Assembly: GCF_901709675.1 (NCBI RefSeq)
Contig: NC_051108.1
Location: forward strand, 8,531,131-8,595,130
From: Syngnathus acus
Taxonomy: Eukaryota; Chordata; Actinopteri; Syngnathiformes; Syngnathidae
DNA: 64,000 nt
Direction of reading: 5' to 3'
Shown here: in pieces, positions 53,859 to 64,000 of the stretch
How positions within the stretch are numbered: position 1 is the first letter of the stretch
Layout: each line of letters starts with the position of its first letter
Notes under the pieces: model-generated
Told to the model about the DNA's origin: nothing
The model's input: the letters and a program-made list of their open reading frames with translations, nothing else
The model's database searches: none
Program-made: the position numbers and the translations under genes

Positions 53859-55772
53859 GTGAAAATATCAATATTGCAACGGATAGCTGCCTATATCATA
53901 CTCCGTGCAACAGTCATACGTTCACATAATTCATACCGACATATATGTGAACATGTTCAGTTGCAGGACTGCTTCGACAGGACTAACTGGGACATCTTCG
54001 AACACCGGGACTTGAACGTGTTCACAGACAGTGTTCTGTGTTATATTAAGCACTGCACAGACACTGTCACAGTGGACAAACTTATACGGATATACCCCAA
54101 CCAGAAGCCCTGGATGACCCGGGAGGTCCTTCGGCTGCTGGAGGAGAGGGACACCGCCCTGTCCCTCAGGTCTGAGGACGGGGCTCTCTACAGCACAGCC
54201 AGAGCCAACCTGAGGAGAGGCATCAGAGAGGCCCAGCTTGCCTACAAGAAGAGGATTGAGGATCACCTGGACAGCAACAACAGCAAGCAGGTGTGGCAGG
54301 GAGTCCAGCATCTCACCAACTACAGAACCACCATCGGAGCTGCTGAGGGGGACGCCTCACTGGCAGAGGTCCTCAATACCTTCTTCGCCCGGTTCGAGTC
54401 CGAGCCACCTGAAGGGGCCACATCACATCCCACAGACCGCAGCAGCTTCACCCTCACAGTGAAGGAGCACGAGGTGAGGCGCACGCTGCGGACCATCAAC
54501 CCGAGGAAGGCTGCGGGTCCTGACGGCGTCACTGGGCGTGTCCTGAAGGACTGCGCAGATCAGCTGGCTGGAGTCTTCACAAAGATTTTCAACCAGTCCC
54601 TTACTGAGTCCACCGTCCCATCCTGTTTAAAATCCTCCACTATAGTCCCCCTGCCCAAGAAACGCCACATCACCAGCCTCAATGACTACCGGCCAGTCGC
54701 ACTCACCCCGGTGGTCATGAAGTGCTTTGAAAAGCTGGTACGGGGTCACATCACAGCACTCCTGTTCAGAGGTTTTGACCCCCACCAGTTTGCCTACAGG
54801 GCAAATAGATCCACAGAGGACGCAGTAGCTACAGCCCTCCACGCTGCACTGTCCCACCTGGAGCAGCCGGGGAGCTATGTGCGGATGCTCTTCGTGGACT
54901 TTAGCTCTGCTTTTAACACCATCCTCCCCCACAGACTGGTGGACATACTGGAGGGCCTGGGACTTCCACATAATACGTGCAGGTGGATTAAGAGCTTCCT
55001 GACGGGTCGCAGCCAGAGGGTGAAAGTGGGCCGTCATACATCCACACCTCTCAGTCTTGGTACCGGCTCCCCACAGGGCTGCGTACTGAGCCCACTGCTT
55101 TACACGCTCTACACACATGCATGCACCCCCGCCCACCGCAGCAACACCATCGTGAAATTTGCGGATGACACAACCGTGGTGGGGCTCATCTCAAAGGGGG
55201 ATGAGTCTGCCTACAGGGACGAAGTGGTCCAGCTATCGGAGTGGTGCGGAGAGAACAATCTGCTCCTAAACACGGCTAAAACCCAAGAACTGGTCATTGA
55301 TTTTAGGGGGAAAAATAAAACGGACATTCCACCACTCATCATCGACGGGGTCTGTGTGAAGAGGGTGTCCTCCTTCCGCTACCTGGGAGTCCACATCGAG
55401 GAGGACTTCACCTGGGGCGTGAACACCTCTGAGCTGCTTAAAAAGGCCCAACATAGACTCTACTTTTTAAGGGTGCTGAGGAGGCACAGCATTACACGGA
55501 GACTGCTGGTGTCCTTCTATCGCTGCTCCATAGAAAGCACTTTAACGTACTGTATATGTGTTTGGTACTCCAGCTGCACTGCTGCTCAGAGGAAAAAGCT
55601 CCAAGGGGTCATCAACACAGCACAGAAGATCATTGGCTGCCCTCTCCCCACACTGGAAGACCTACACAGAACCCGCTGTCTAAAAAAAACAGAACATTCT
55701 GAAGGACACTTCCCACCCTGGCCACTCCCTTTTCGAACTGTTGCCATCAGGCAGACGCTACAGATTAATTAG
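53859..55772 (+). CDS. L2-like reverse transcriptase, truncated (right)
   Basis: A 637-codon frame identical to the left copy except D for G in 'SEDGALYS'. It has the RT motifs 'LFVDFSSAFNTI', 'GSPQGCVLSPLL' and 'FADDTTVV', with a C-terminal frameshift at the A-run near 55682. The element itself spans about 53952-56018 and ends in (TTCTA)n. Confidence 0.9.
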   Translation: MKISILQRIAAYIILRATVIRSHNSYRHICEHVQLQDCFDRTNWDIFEHRDLNVFTDSVLCYIKHCTDTVTVDKLIRIYPNQKPWMTREVLRLLEERDTALSLRSEDGALYSTARANLRRGIREAQLAYKKRIEDHLDSNNSKQVWQGVQHLTNYRTTIGAAEGDASLAEVLNTFFARFESEPPEGATSHPTDRSSFTLTVKEHEVRRTLRTINPRKAAGPDGVTGRVLKDCADQLAGVFTKIFNQSLTESTVPSCLKSSTIVPLPKKRHITSLNDYRPVALTPVVMKCFEKLVRGHITALLFRGFDPHQFAYRANRSTEDAVATALHAALSHLEQPGSYVRMLFVDFSSAFNTILPHRLVDILEGLGLPHNTCRWIKSFLTGRSQRVKVGRHTSTPLSLGTGSPQGCVLSPLLYTLYTHACTPAHRSNTIVKFADDTTVVGLISKGDESAYRDEVVQLSEWCGENNLLLNTAKTQELVIDFRGKNKTDIPPLIIDGVCVKRVSSFRYLGVHIEEDFTWGVNTSELLKKAQHRLYFLRVLRRHSITRRLLVSFYRCSIESTLTYCICVWYSSCTAAQRKKLQGVINTAQKIIGCPLPTLEDLHRTRCLKKTEHSEGHFPPWPLPFRTVAIRQTLQIN

Positions 55773-56194
55773 GTCGAGGACTAGCAGATTCGCCAACAGT
55801 TTTTATCCTACAGCGGTAGTCACATTGAATGCAGCTAAACGTAAATGATTATGTCTGTGTATGTTCTTCCGTGGGTTTTTAGCTTGTTTTTTTTTCTTTT
55901 ATTCTATTTATTCTATTTTTTTTTTATCGCATGCGCGGATCGGTTGGCACTTTTTAAATTTCGTTGTACATGTGACAATGACAATAAAGATCTATTCTAT
56001 TCTATTCTATTCTATTCTAAACAGAGAAATTATGCCGAGTGCAGACAGACAATCACATTTAAGCCCTCGTTTATCAATGCAGTTTAATTTCTGGTGGTAC
56101 CCATTTGAACGGGCACGTCAGTCCATTGTAATTTGGCAAAAAATATTGTTTTTGGAAAAAAAAACAATAACCACCCCCCTCAATTGCACAAGCA

Positions 56195-57395
56195 CTCCTG
56201 CTCCTCACTTCAAGGAACACGGACTTGAGCAGATCCGCCGCGCTGTGCTTCGTTGAAACGTGGCTTGACGGACGCACCCCCCACCACGCCGTGGAGTTAG
56301 CTGGGTTTCGGCTAATGCGTGCAGATCGCAGCGGGGAGCTCACCGGAAAATCAAAGGGAGGTGGTCTCTGTTTCTATATTAATGAACGTTGGTGTACTGA
56401 TGTCACGGTGTTGAAAGAGCCTTGCAGCCCTCTCCTAGAAACACGTTTCATCGACTGCCGGCCGTTGTATTCACCACGGGAGTTCTCCTCAATCGTCATG
56501 GCGGCAGTTTACAGTCCACCACACGCACGTGCGAGTGAAGCCACGCAGATGCTGGCTGACCAGGTGACAGACATGGAGAAACCTCTACCAAATTCACTAA
56601 TCATTGTTCTGGGTGATTTTAACAGGGCGAACCTCGCACACGAACTCCCCAAGTACAGACAGCAAATAACGTGTCCCACCAGAGGGGCACAGACACTGGA
56701 CCACTGCTACACCGTGATTAAGGATGCATACCACTCTGTGGCTCGTGCAGCTTTAGGACTCTCGGACCACTGTCTAGTTCATCTGATCCCGGCCTACAGG
56801 CAGAAATGTAAGACTTCTAAGCCTGTGGTGAGGACTGTGAGGAAGTGGACAGTGGAGTCAAGGCAGGACCTCCAAGCCTGCTTTGACCGCACCGATTGGG
56901 GAGTTTTTGAAGCTGCAACTTCAGACCTGCATGAACTCACTGACACTGTCACATCATACATCAGTTTTTGTGAGGATCTGTGTGTGCAGACCAAGACCTT
57001 CTGCACGTACAACAACGACAAACCTTGGTTTACACCGAACCTCAGGAGGCTGCGCAAAGTCAAGGAGGAGGCCTACAGGAGCGGCGGCCGGGACCTGTTC
57101 AAGCAGACCAGAAACACACTGAACCGAGAGGTCAGGAAAGCCAGCAAGTGTTACGGGGAGAGCCTGGAGAGACACCTCTCTGCCAATCCTGATCCCTCAA
57201 CAGTGTGGAAAGGTCTGCAGAGCATCACGGGCTTCAAGAAACAAACCCCCTGTCCTGTGGAGAGCCCAAGGCTTGCAAACCAGCTATAAACAGGTTCTAC
57301 TCTAGGTTTGATCGGTCCTCCCACACTACAGGACCTCCTGCAGCACAATCAACATACTCACCTCCCCCCACAACCGCTCTGTCCACACCTGGTTG
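56195..57395 (+). pseudogene. L2-like LINE endonuclease and linker, spanning the right arm border
   Basis: The frame 56225-57289 runs unbroken through the arm border at 56519. It has 'CFVETWLDGR' (partial N-terminus), 'VMAAVYSPPHARASEA', the D-x-N motif in 'IIVLGDFNRANL', 'LDHCYTVIKDAYHS', 'GLSDHCLVHLIP', then the linker '[20 protein letters not shown]'. A shift near 57280 leads to 'KPAINRFYSRFDRS' and the element is cut at about 57395, before the RT. This continuity shows that the right border is the original arrangement. Confidence 0.9.
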
Positions 57396-58211
57396 AGCGT
57401 TGACGTCATGGCAGCCGTCACACTGTACTGACAGGCCTCCCCCACCGTCTGTTGTCTTCCGGGTTAGAGCAACGCTGGCGTCAGATCTGTTGACTGCCGC
57501 TTCTGTCCCGGACCGTGTCCGTTACTTGTTTTTCGTTTTCCCGTTTTCAGTGCACCCGTCTCTTCTTTTATTTTTCTCGTGTTGTCTTCCGTCCACCTCG
57601 CATTCCCGCAGCTCCGCTCTCACCTATCTGTTTCCTCTCCCTCGGACTACCAACTACGTTAGCCAACAGCCAACTGGCCAAAACCACCACCGGACCCTCC
57701 TGCCTCCCGACTCGGAGCCTGTGGCCGCCTGCTGTGGACTCGACGGCAGCTCTGGCCCGGCTCTCTGGCCTTCCGTTCGGCGTCCTTGGTGGACGGGCTC
57801 CACTCCCTGCGGGCTCGCCAACTGTGGCTCTGCTGTGTGCCGCCGTGGTGCGTTGGGGCCTGCCGTTCGAGCGGGTGCAGTCGAGGTCGACCGGCATCAC
57901 CACCTGGTCCACTGCTGCTTCCACACGAGGCTGGGATCCTTCGCCATCGCCGCTACATCTGACCGGCATTTCCCCGATGGCTCACCCATCTCCTCTTTTT
58001 GGACTACCAACCCCCCGTCACCCCCACCTCCCGTACTGGCAACCTCAACAACCTCCGCTCCCGCCCCTCCTGCTCCTCCATCCATCTCCTTCGCACTGCT
58101 GACCGATGTCTTGTTAACTATAACCTACTGTCTCCCTCCCCCCCCTCCACTCTTTTTTATTCCATGTAAAGCGTCTTTGGGTTATTGAAAAGCGCTATAT
58201 AAATTGAACGA

Positions 58212-58251
<40 letters not shown>
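57396..58251 (+). mobile_element. Probable LINE 3' region ending in (ATT)n
   Basis: A CT/CG-rich segment of unknown content that ends 'gcgctatataaattgaacga' plus (ATT)n at 58213-58251, a 3' terminus shared by several fish non-LTR elements. The long frame 57400-58188 is proline/serine-rich with no domain; I do not consider it a gene. Confidence 0.5.
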
Positions 58252-58256
<5 letters not shown>

Positions 58257-59110
58257 ACCAATCAGCAGCGCCAGCGAGCGTTAGATGGAGGAGGGACTTT
58301 ACGAGTCAGTGACGTAACTTCCCGTTCACGAACGAGTCGTGAATTTATTATCATTATTAATAAACATTTATGTTAAAACTTATCTAGTTTTTTATTCCTC
58401 CCACCAGCTCAGTGGACTAGTGGTAGAGTGTCCTCCCTGAGACTGGAAGGTTGTGGGTTCAAACCCCGGCCGGGTCATACCAAAGACTGTAAAAATGGGA
58501 CCCATTGCCTCCCTGCTTGGCACTCAGCATTAAGGGTTGGAATTGGGGGGTTAGATCACCAAATGATTCCCGGGCGCGGCACCGCTGCTGCTCACTGCTC
58601 CCCTCTCCCCCAGGGGATGGATCAAAATCACATGGGGATGGGTTAAATGCAGAGGACAAATTTCACCACACCCAGATGTGTGTGTGACGATCATTGGGAC
58701 TTTAACTTTTTTAACTTTTTTGTTTTTATACTCGCCTATTAAAACATAAAAATCAGACATTTGGTTAACAGCTTTATATGACAATATGTATATGTGTTTT
58801 ACGTTGTTATATGAGTTGGTGCCCCCCAAAATAACAGATGTCGGCATAACGTTTTTTTTTCAACCTTTTATTCAAACACATTCGGTATAATAACACCATC
58901 AACTACAAGCCAACAAATACGAAATTAAAACATCAATGTCGGCATAACGTGTGTCGGGTGGCAATGGCATAGCAGCAATGCTGTCTGTCACTCACTCACT
59001 CGTGCAGACCAATCAGCAGCGTCAGAGAGCGTTAGATGGAGGAGGGACTTTACGAGTCAGTGACGTAACTTCCCGAACGAGTCGTGAATTGCATTTCCCG
59101 TTCACCAACG
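58252..59110. repeat. Direct repeat unit A (with SINE)
   Basis: Contains 'gttagatggaggagggactt', 'aataaacatttatgtt', 'aaatcagacatttggttaac', 'tgtcggcataacg' and again 'gttagatggaggagggactt'. Most blocks recur in the same order at 59476-59960. Confidence 0.8.
58399..58722 (+). mobile_element. tRNA-derived fish SINE, complete
   Basis: tRNA-like head with A box 'tagtggtagagtg' (near 58418) and B box 'ggttcaaaccc' (58456-58466), then the body shared with 10271-10540 and 52467-52738, ending in (TTTAAC)n. Unit B at 59540 lacks it, giving an empty site. Confidence 0.9.
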
Positions 59111-59235
59111 AACGAATCTGTGAGTGAACGAATCACTCACTGAGTGAATCACTCACTAAGTGAATCACTCACTGAGCGAATCACTCACTGAGTGATTCGC
59201 ATTTCCAGTTCACCGTGAGAACGGATCAGTGATGG
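59110..59235. repeat. Minisatellite of 'gaatcactcactgagt' units
   Basis: About six imperfect 16-bp copies with internal dyad symmetry ('actcactgagtga'). Confidence 0.85.
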
Positions 59236-59475
59236 AACGAATCCTGGCTTTCCCATTCGCTAACGAGTCAATGAGTGAACTGCCTTCCTGTGCATCAACG
59301 GATCAGTCAGTGGACGTGTTGCGTCTCCTGGCGTGAACTATGTAAACCAGAATGTAGATTTGAGATTTACTTACAGCAGGTTTTAAATAACATGTATGCA
59401 TATATATGCCTAAATATTGTTATCCAATATATCGACTGCAGTTTCACATTAGATTGCTGGTTTGAGATGTACTTT

Positions 59476-59960
59476 TATTATTATCATTATTATTATTATT
59501 ATTATTTTAATAAACATTTAAGTTATAACTTGTCTGGTGTTTTATTCCTTGTTTATATATTCGCCAATCAAAACATAAAAATCAGACATTTGGTTAACTG
59601 CTTTATATGACAATATGTATCTGTGTTTTACGTTGTTATATGAGTTGGTGTCCCCAAAATTAACAAATGTCGGCATAACGTTTTTTTTTCAACCTTTTAT
59701 TCAAACACAAACACATTCGATATATAATAACACCATCAACTACAAGCCAACAAAAACAAAATGAAAACATCAATTTCGGCATAAAGTGTGTCGGCTGGCA
59801 ATGGCATAGCGGCAATGCTGTCTGTCACTCACTCGTGAATCTTCGCGAAGGACCAAGCAGCAGCGCCAGCGAGCGATGGATGCAGGAGGGACTTTACGAG
59901 TCAGTGACGTAATTTCCCGTTCATGAACGAGTCAGTGACGCAATTTCCCGTTCACGACCG
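59476..59960. repeat. Direct repeat unit B (no SINE)
   Basis: Diverged second copy of unit A, starting in an ATT/ATC microsatellite and ending 'gacgtaatttcccgttc'. Confidence 0.8.
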
Positions 59961-59989
59961 GGTGAGAGACTGTTGCCAACGGATCACAT

Positions 59990-60065
59990 AGACTTAGACT
60001 TAGACAGACTTTATTGTCATTTTGTCAACACTGGGTGTACACAAAACGAAATTTCGTTGCATATC
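59990..60065 (-). mobile_element. L2-type LINE 3'-end fragment
   Basis: (GACTTA)n followed by 'gactttattgtcattttgtc' and 'acaaaacgaaatttcgttgc'; a longer version of the tail in the arms. Confidence 0.75.
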
Positions 60066-60814
60066 AGTGTGTAAGTGTTGAATTATAGAAAGAAATGTGT
60101 TAATTACCCGAGCCAATTATTATTATATATAATAATTTGGCGGGGTTGTGTGGTTGGATTGTTTGATGTGTATGGGTTGTTTCCACTGGATGTAAAAAAA
60201 AAAAACCGTATCAGTGTGTGTGTGTGAGTGGGGGGGGGGGGGGGGGGGGGTAGGATTGGGGGATACATTGAACGATTCGTTTGAACGAATCTTTTGGGTG
60301 AACTGATTCTAAAGATTCAGTTCACCTAAAAGAACTGGAATGCACATCACTAATCTGAAGCCAAAATCGACTGCATATAAACTGCTGATGACTCCTAACA
60401 TCCTATCACATTGTAGGGCTTTTCACACTGCACGTTCTTAGCCCCGGGGCTATCCTTAGCCATTTTCAATATGAATTTATATTAAATAAGAACTTACCAA
60501 GTGCGAACAAAATCCATTGTTGTCGGTAGACAGGAGGCAATATTTACTTCTTAGTTCCTGAGTTGGAGGAATGCCATTGGGAGACATCAAGTCACGTGAC
60601 TTTACGAATTTTGATTGGTTCCGCAGCAAGGACCCCTTTGCAGCAGTGCCTGTTGCGTTTTGCACTCAAACATTGATTTTCATAAAACGATGACCAAAAA
60701 ACAGCTCCCAACAATCAGAAATGTGTTAATTTAAAATCTATGTAGGTCATATTAAAAGATCACATCCTCCCTACAACCAGATCAACCATTTAACTAACAA
60801 AAGCCTCTAGCGAG
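60066..60814. other. Simple repeats, no gene
   Basis: Includes a (TG)n plus G18-20 run at 60215-60250, the dyad 'gattcgtttgaacgaatc' (60272) followed by 'gattcagttcacctaaaaga', and the MITE-like 'gggcttttcacactgcacg'. No coding signal. Confidence 0.55.
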
Positions 60815-61400
60815 CTTCGGCCCGCCGCCGATGAGTGGAACTGAGGCTCCGGAGAAAGACAGCAGGCGTGCGTAAAAGGCTCGCCCGGGGAAGAGGCAGC
60901 ATCCTCGGACGGCCGGCGGAAGGAGGCAGCTTCCCCTGAGCCGAATTTAGGCTCCGGAGAATGACAGCGGGCGTGCGTAAAAGGCTCGTCCAGGGATGAG
61001 GCAGCATCCTCGGACGGCCGGCGGGAGGCGGCGGCCGTCACGGGAGGAACTTAGCCTCCCGTTAGTGGAACTGAGGCTCCAGGGGAAGACAGCGGGCGTG
61101 CGTAAAAGGCTCGTCCGGGGAAGAGGCAGCATCCTCGGCCGGCCGGCGGGAGGAGGCAGCCTCCCTTGAGCCGAACTTAGGCTCCGGAGAATGCCAGCGG
61201 GCGTGCGTAAAACGCTCGTCCGATGATGAGGCAGCATCTTCGGACGGACGGCGGGAGGCGGCGGCCATCACGGTAGGAACTTAGCCTCCCCTTAGTGGAA
61301 CTGAGGCTCCGGAGAAAGACAGCGGGCGTGCGTAAATGGCTCGTCCGGGGAAGAGGCAGCATCCTCGGACGGCCGGCGGGAGGCGGCGGCCGTCACAATA
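60815..61400. repeat. GC-rich minisatellite with dimeric ~230-bp period
   Basis: Alternating units of about 106 and 123 bp. Units starting 'ggaactgaggctcc' (60837, 61066, 61297) alternate with units starting 'ttaggctccggagaatg' (60943, 61173). All carry 'gggcgtgcgtaaa' and 'gaggcagcatc'. The period of the pair is 229-231 bp. Confidence 0.92.
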
Positions 61401-61439
61401 ATGAGCCCACAATAATAGACTGATGAATCCGGCGAGTTA

Positions 61440-62050
61440 CAGTTGCGTGGTCGGACCGCGTGGTCGGATCGGAACGGCCGCGCGCAACGACCGCACGCAA
61501 TGGCTGATTGCAACGGCTGCACGCAATGGCCGATCCGAACGGCGGCGCAGAACGACCACGCATAATGACCGATAAGAACGGCCGCGCGCAATGGCCGATC
61601 GCAACGGCCGCGTGCAACGACCGCGCAAAATGGCCGATTGCTACGGCTGCACGCAATGGCCAATCGGAACGGCCGCACGCAACGACCGCGCGCAATGGCC
61701 GATCGGAACGGCCGCGCGCAATGGCCACTCGGAACGGCCGCGCGCAACGGCCGCTCCAAAGGCGTACACTTCCTCTCGGTTGAAACCGCAATGGCCGATC
61801 GGAATTGCCGCGCGCAACGACCGCGCGCGATGGCCTATTGGAACTGCCGCGTGCTATAGCGGATCGCAACGGCTGCGCGCAACGGACGCTCCAAAGCTGC
61901 ACACTTCCTCGCGGTTGAAATTGCACAAAGTGCGAAGGCCCATTCATTGACTTTTGGGCTTTGGCCGGAGGGCGACATTCCCGCAGCGACGCTCCAACAG
62001 GACGGCAATAACCGCTCGCAATGGCCGATCGGAACGACCGCGCGCAACCA
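61440..62050. repeat. GC-rich short-period minisatellite
   Basis: Imperfect repeats of 'caatggccgatcggaacgg' alternating with 'ccgcgcgcaacga', interrupted twice by 'cgctccaaag..acacttcctc.cggttgaaa' (61750 and 61890). The arginine-rich frames on the minus strand are by-products. Confidence 0.9.
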
Positions 62051-63009
62051 CTTTGTCCACCACTGCGTGAGAAAATAGTTGAACAGTTTAAGAACAACAT
62101 TTCTCAAAGCAAAATTGCAAGGAATTTCGGGTTTTCAACATCTACGATCCATAATATCATCAAAAGTTTCTGAGAATCTGGTAAAATCACTGCACGTAAG
62201 TGCCACGGCCAGAAACCAAGACTGAATGACCGTGACCTTCGGTCCTTCAGACGGCACTACCTTAAAAACTGACATGAGTGTGTAAAGGATATCACCAAAT
62301 GGGCTCAGGAAAACTTCAGAAAACCACTGTCAGTAAATACAGTTCCTCACTACATCAGTAAGTGCGGGTTAAAACTCTACCATGCAAAGCAAAACCCGTT
62401 TATGAATAACACCCAGAAACACCGCCGGGTTCTCTGGGCCTCAGCTCATGTAAAATGGACTGATGCACAATGAAAAAGTGTTTTGTGGTCTGATGAGTCC
62501 ACTTTTCAAATTGTTTTTGGAAACACTGGATGTTGTGTCCTCCGGACCAAAGAGGAAGCGGACCATCCGGACTGTTATCAACGCAAAGTTCAAAAGCCAA
62601 CATCTGTGATGGTATGGGGGTGCATTAGTTCCCATGGCATGGGTGACTTACATTTCTGTGAAGGCAAAACAAATGCTGAAAAGTACATACAGATTTTGGA
62701 GCAACATATGCTGCCCATATGCTGCCGTCCAAGCGACGTCTTTTTCATGGACGCCGCTGCTTATTTAATGCCAAGCCACATTCTGCACGTGTTACAACAG
62801 CGCTGCTTCGAAGTAAAAGAGTCCAGGTTCTTCCCTGGCCCGCTTGCAGTCCAGACCTGTCTCCTATTGAATATGTGTGGCGCATTATGAAGCATAAATT
62901 ACGACAGGGAAGACCCCGGACTGTTGAACAACTGATGCGGTTCATCAAGCAAGAATGGGAAAGAATTCCACATGAGAAGCTAAGAGAATTAGTCTCCTCT
63001 CTTCCATAA
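62051..63009 (+). pseudogene. Tc1-like transposase, inactivated
   Basis: Reads 'EKIVEQFKNNISQSKIARNF' (helix-turn-helix) and '[14 protein letters not shown]' (first catalytic Asp), then '[18 protein letters not shown]'. At 62766 about 13 bases are missing compared with the usual 'F-Q-Q-D-N-A' segment, which removes the second catalytic Asp and shifts frame. The last part is intact in another frame: '[20 protein letters not shown]', '[20 protein letters not shown]' (third acidic residue) and the normal C-terminus 'LRELVSSLP'. Stops also occur near 62173, 62270 and 62471. Confidence 0.9.
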
Positions 63010-63279
63010 ATGTTTATTGAGTGTTAACAAAAGGAAAGGTGATGTAACGTAGTGGTAAACATGCTCTTTCCTAACTTCTACTGCACGTGTTGCAGCCATG
63101 AAATTCAAAGTTAATTATTATTTGAAAAATAAAATAAAGTTTATGAGTTTGAGCATTAAATATGTTGTCTTTGTAGTGTATTCAATTGAATATAGGTTGA
63201 AAAGGATTTTCAAATTGTATTTTGTTTTTATTTACATTTTACACAATTTCCCAACTTCAACCAAATCCGGTTTGTAGAA
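62051..63279 (+). mobile_element. Tc1/mariner transposon, 5' end missing
   Basis: The transposase region is followed by a 3' end 'cacaatttcccaacttcaac' ... 'ccggtttgtag', typical of fish Tc1 terminal repeats. The matching 5' repeat is absent: the element joins the minisatellite at about 62051 inside the DNA-binding domain. Confidence 0.85.
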
Positions 63280-63802
63280 TAAAACAAAAAGCTGTCAAGT
63301 CTGGGCTCGCTTTCTAAAGGGCGATGAGGACAAGACAACACGACATGAGTAAAAACAAAACAATGAACGAGAGCAATAATTGACTTTGGACCTTTCATTC
63401 CAGCTTCAAAACTATTCTTGTCTCACGTTCTTACGATTGGGCTCTTTGAAAGCACTGGAATTTCTGTCCAATGTGTTTTGCTCTTTGAGTCAGTAACTTT
63501 ACAAAAAGGCAGTCAAAGTTGTCAAGCACGCAAAAAAAGAGAAAAGGACAAACCAAGTAGAGTCGAGTCTTAGTGAACATAGCACTCTTGTTCACATTGC
63601 ATCTGGACACGACATCCAGTTGGCTAATAACAGCTAAGCTAAACGCCAAAAACACTTATGATAAGATAAGTTCGCTCTCCAGGCCTTCTCGCAGCATCTG
63701 TACAGCTATGTTGTGGATCTTAGTCAGTGACATTTTTTTTGTTTTTGTGTTTTTTTTGTTAAAATGGTGATACTATTTATTTTGAGCAGAGTAGGAAGAG
63801 CA
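63280..63802. other. No gene recognised
   Basis: Unique-looking sequence. It contains a TTTATT at 63776-63781, which is AATAAA on the minus strand just after the stop of the next feature. Confidence 0.5.
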
Positions 63803-64000
63803 TTAAATTTTCGTCTTCGATGTCTTGCTTGCATTGTCAATTTTCTCCATGGACTTCGATTGGTCTTGGGATGTTTGGAACTGACACAGCGAGGTGGACT
63901 CTATGACGCCACCTGTGGCTTCGATGAGGCAATTGGAAAATGCTCTGTGGGCATTTTGCACATGAAGCTGTTGACTTGGGCGCAAGACATTAGCTTCCAT
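63803..64000 (-). CDS. Possible 3'-terminal exon of an unknown gene (runs off window)
   Basis: A 65-codon minus frame reaches the window edge, so its start is unseen. The composition is polar and protein-like ('QLHVQNAHRAFSNCLIEATG', 'QTSQDQSKSMEKIDNASKTS'). The stop at 63803 is followed about 22 bp later by AATAAA (63776-63781). I do not recognise it. It may be chance; it is the only frame here that does not look transposon-derived. Confidence 0.25.
   Translation of the reverse strand: MEANVLRPSQQLHVQNAHRAFSNCLIEATGGVIESTSLCQFQTSQDQSKSMEKIDNASKTSKTKI

Larger units (their letters stand above)
38514..56519. repeat. Right arm of large inverted duplication
   Basis: Reverse complement of 6497-26628. 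It lacks the I-like LINE and its MITE and has about 1.3 kb more tRNA-array sequence. At 56519 homology ends inside a reading frame that continues unbroken to 57289, which marks this arm as the older configuration. Confidence 0.97.

Noticed and set aside
6497-56519. Whole inverted duplication as a single giant DNA transposon with long terminal inverted repeats
   Set aside because: The outer border lies inside an L2 reading frame on the right and next to satellite on the left. There is no target duplication, and the arms contain ordinary nested elements and no unifying gene set.
57400-58188. 262-codon plus frame
   Set aside because: Proline/serine-rich low-complexity translation with overlapping alternatives in other frames; it ends in a LINE-type 3' terminus.
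61292-62107. Arginine-rich minus frames up to 235 codons
   Set aside because: Direct translation of the GC-rich minisatellite.

Overview
The window reads as repeat-dense heterochromatin of a teleost fish, probably a percomorph. The evidence is fish-type non-LTR elements (L2/Maui-like, Rex1-like, RTE-like, I-like, Tx1/Keno-like), a Ty3/gypsy element, a Tc1 transposon, hAT MITEs, a fish tRNA-derived SINE, and clusters of vertebrate-type nuclear tRNA genes. I see no convincing single-copy host gene. The one weak candidate is a possible 3'-terminal exon at the right edge (63803-64000, minus).

The dominant structure is a very large inverted duplication. The left arm (6497-26628) and right arm (38514-56519) are reverse complements of nearly identical sequence around an 11.9-kb unique spacer. 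Each arm carries the same nested set, from the outside in: part of an L2 endonuclease, an L2 reverse transcriptase, a terminal-inverted-repeat element holding a SINE, a Ty3/gypsy element with a hAT MITE in its 5' LTR, a Rex1-like LINE split by a two-gene DNA transposon (THAP protein plus SWIM-type zinc-finger protein), a tRNA gene array (Arg, Lys, Met-like) and a degenerate DNA transposon. The arms differ by one 3.4-kb LINE inserted in a tRNA-Arg gene (left only), by copy number in the tRNA array (an 812-bp tandem duplication on the right), and by point changes.

Left flank (1-6468): two satellite families, a 121-bp array and a 106-bp array with a six-unit (636-bp) higher-order period. The left arm starts 28 bp after the 106-bp array. 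At the right outer border the L2 endonuclease frame runs through without a break, so the right arm looks ancestral and the left arm looks like the inverted copy.

Spacer (26629-38513): a LINE 3' fragment, a tRNA-Leu remnant, the first 47 nt of U2 snRNA fused to a Tx1/Keno-like LINE remnant, a near full-length two-ORF LINE, a 5'-truncated RTE-like LINE with a 15-bp target duplication, and a third, 'unfilled' copy of the sequence into which the L2 elements of the arms were inserted.

Right flank (56520-64000): the rest of the L2 endonuclease, a LINE/SINE-rich segment with two diverged direct repeats, two GC-rich minisatellites, and a damaged Tc1 transposase gene. All reading frames recognised belong to mobile elements and nearly all are broken. 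The likely functional genes are some of the tRNAs. Family names come from recalled motifs and were not searched. Arm borders were read by eye and should be good to a few bases.
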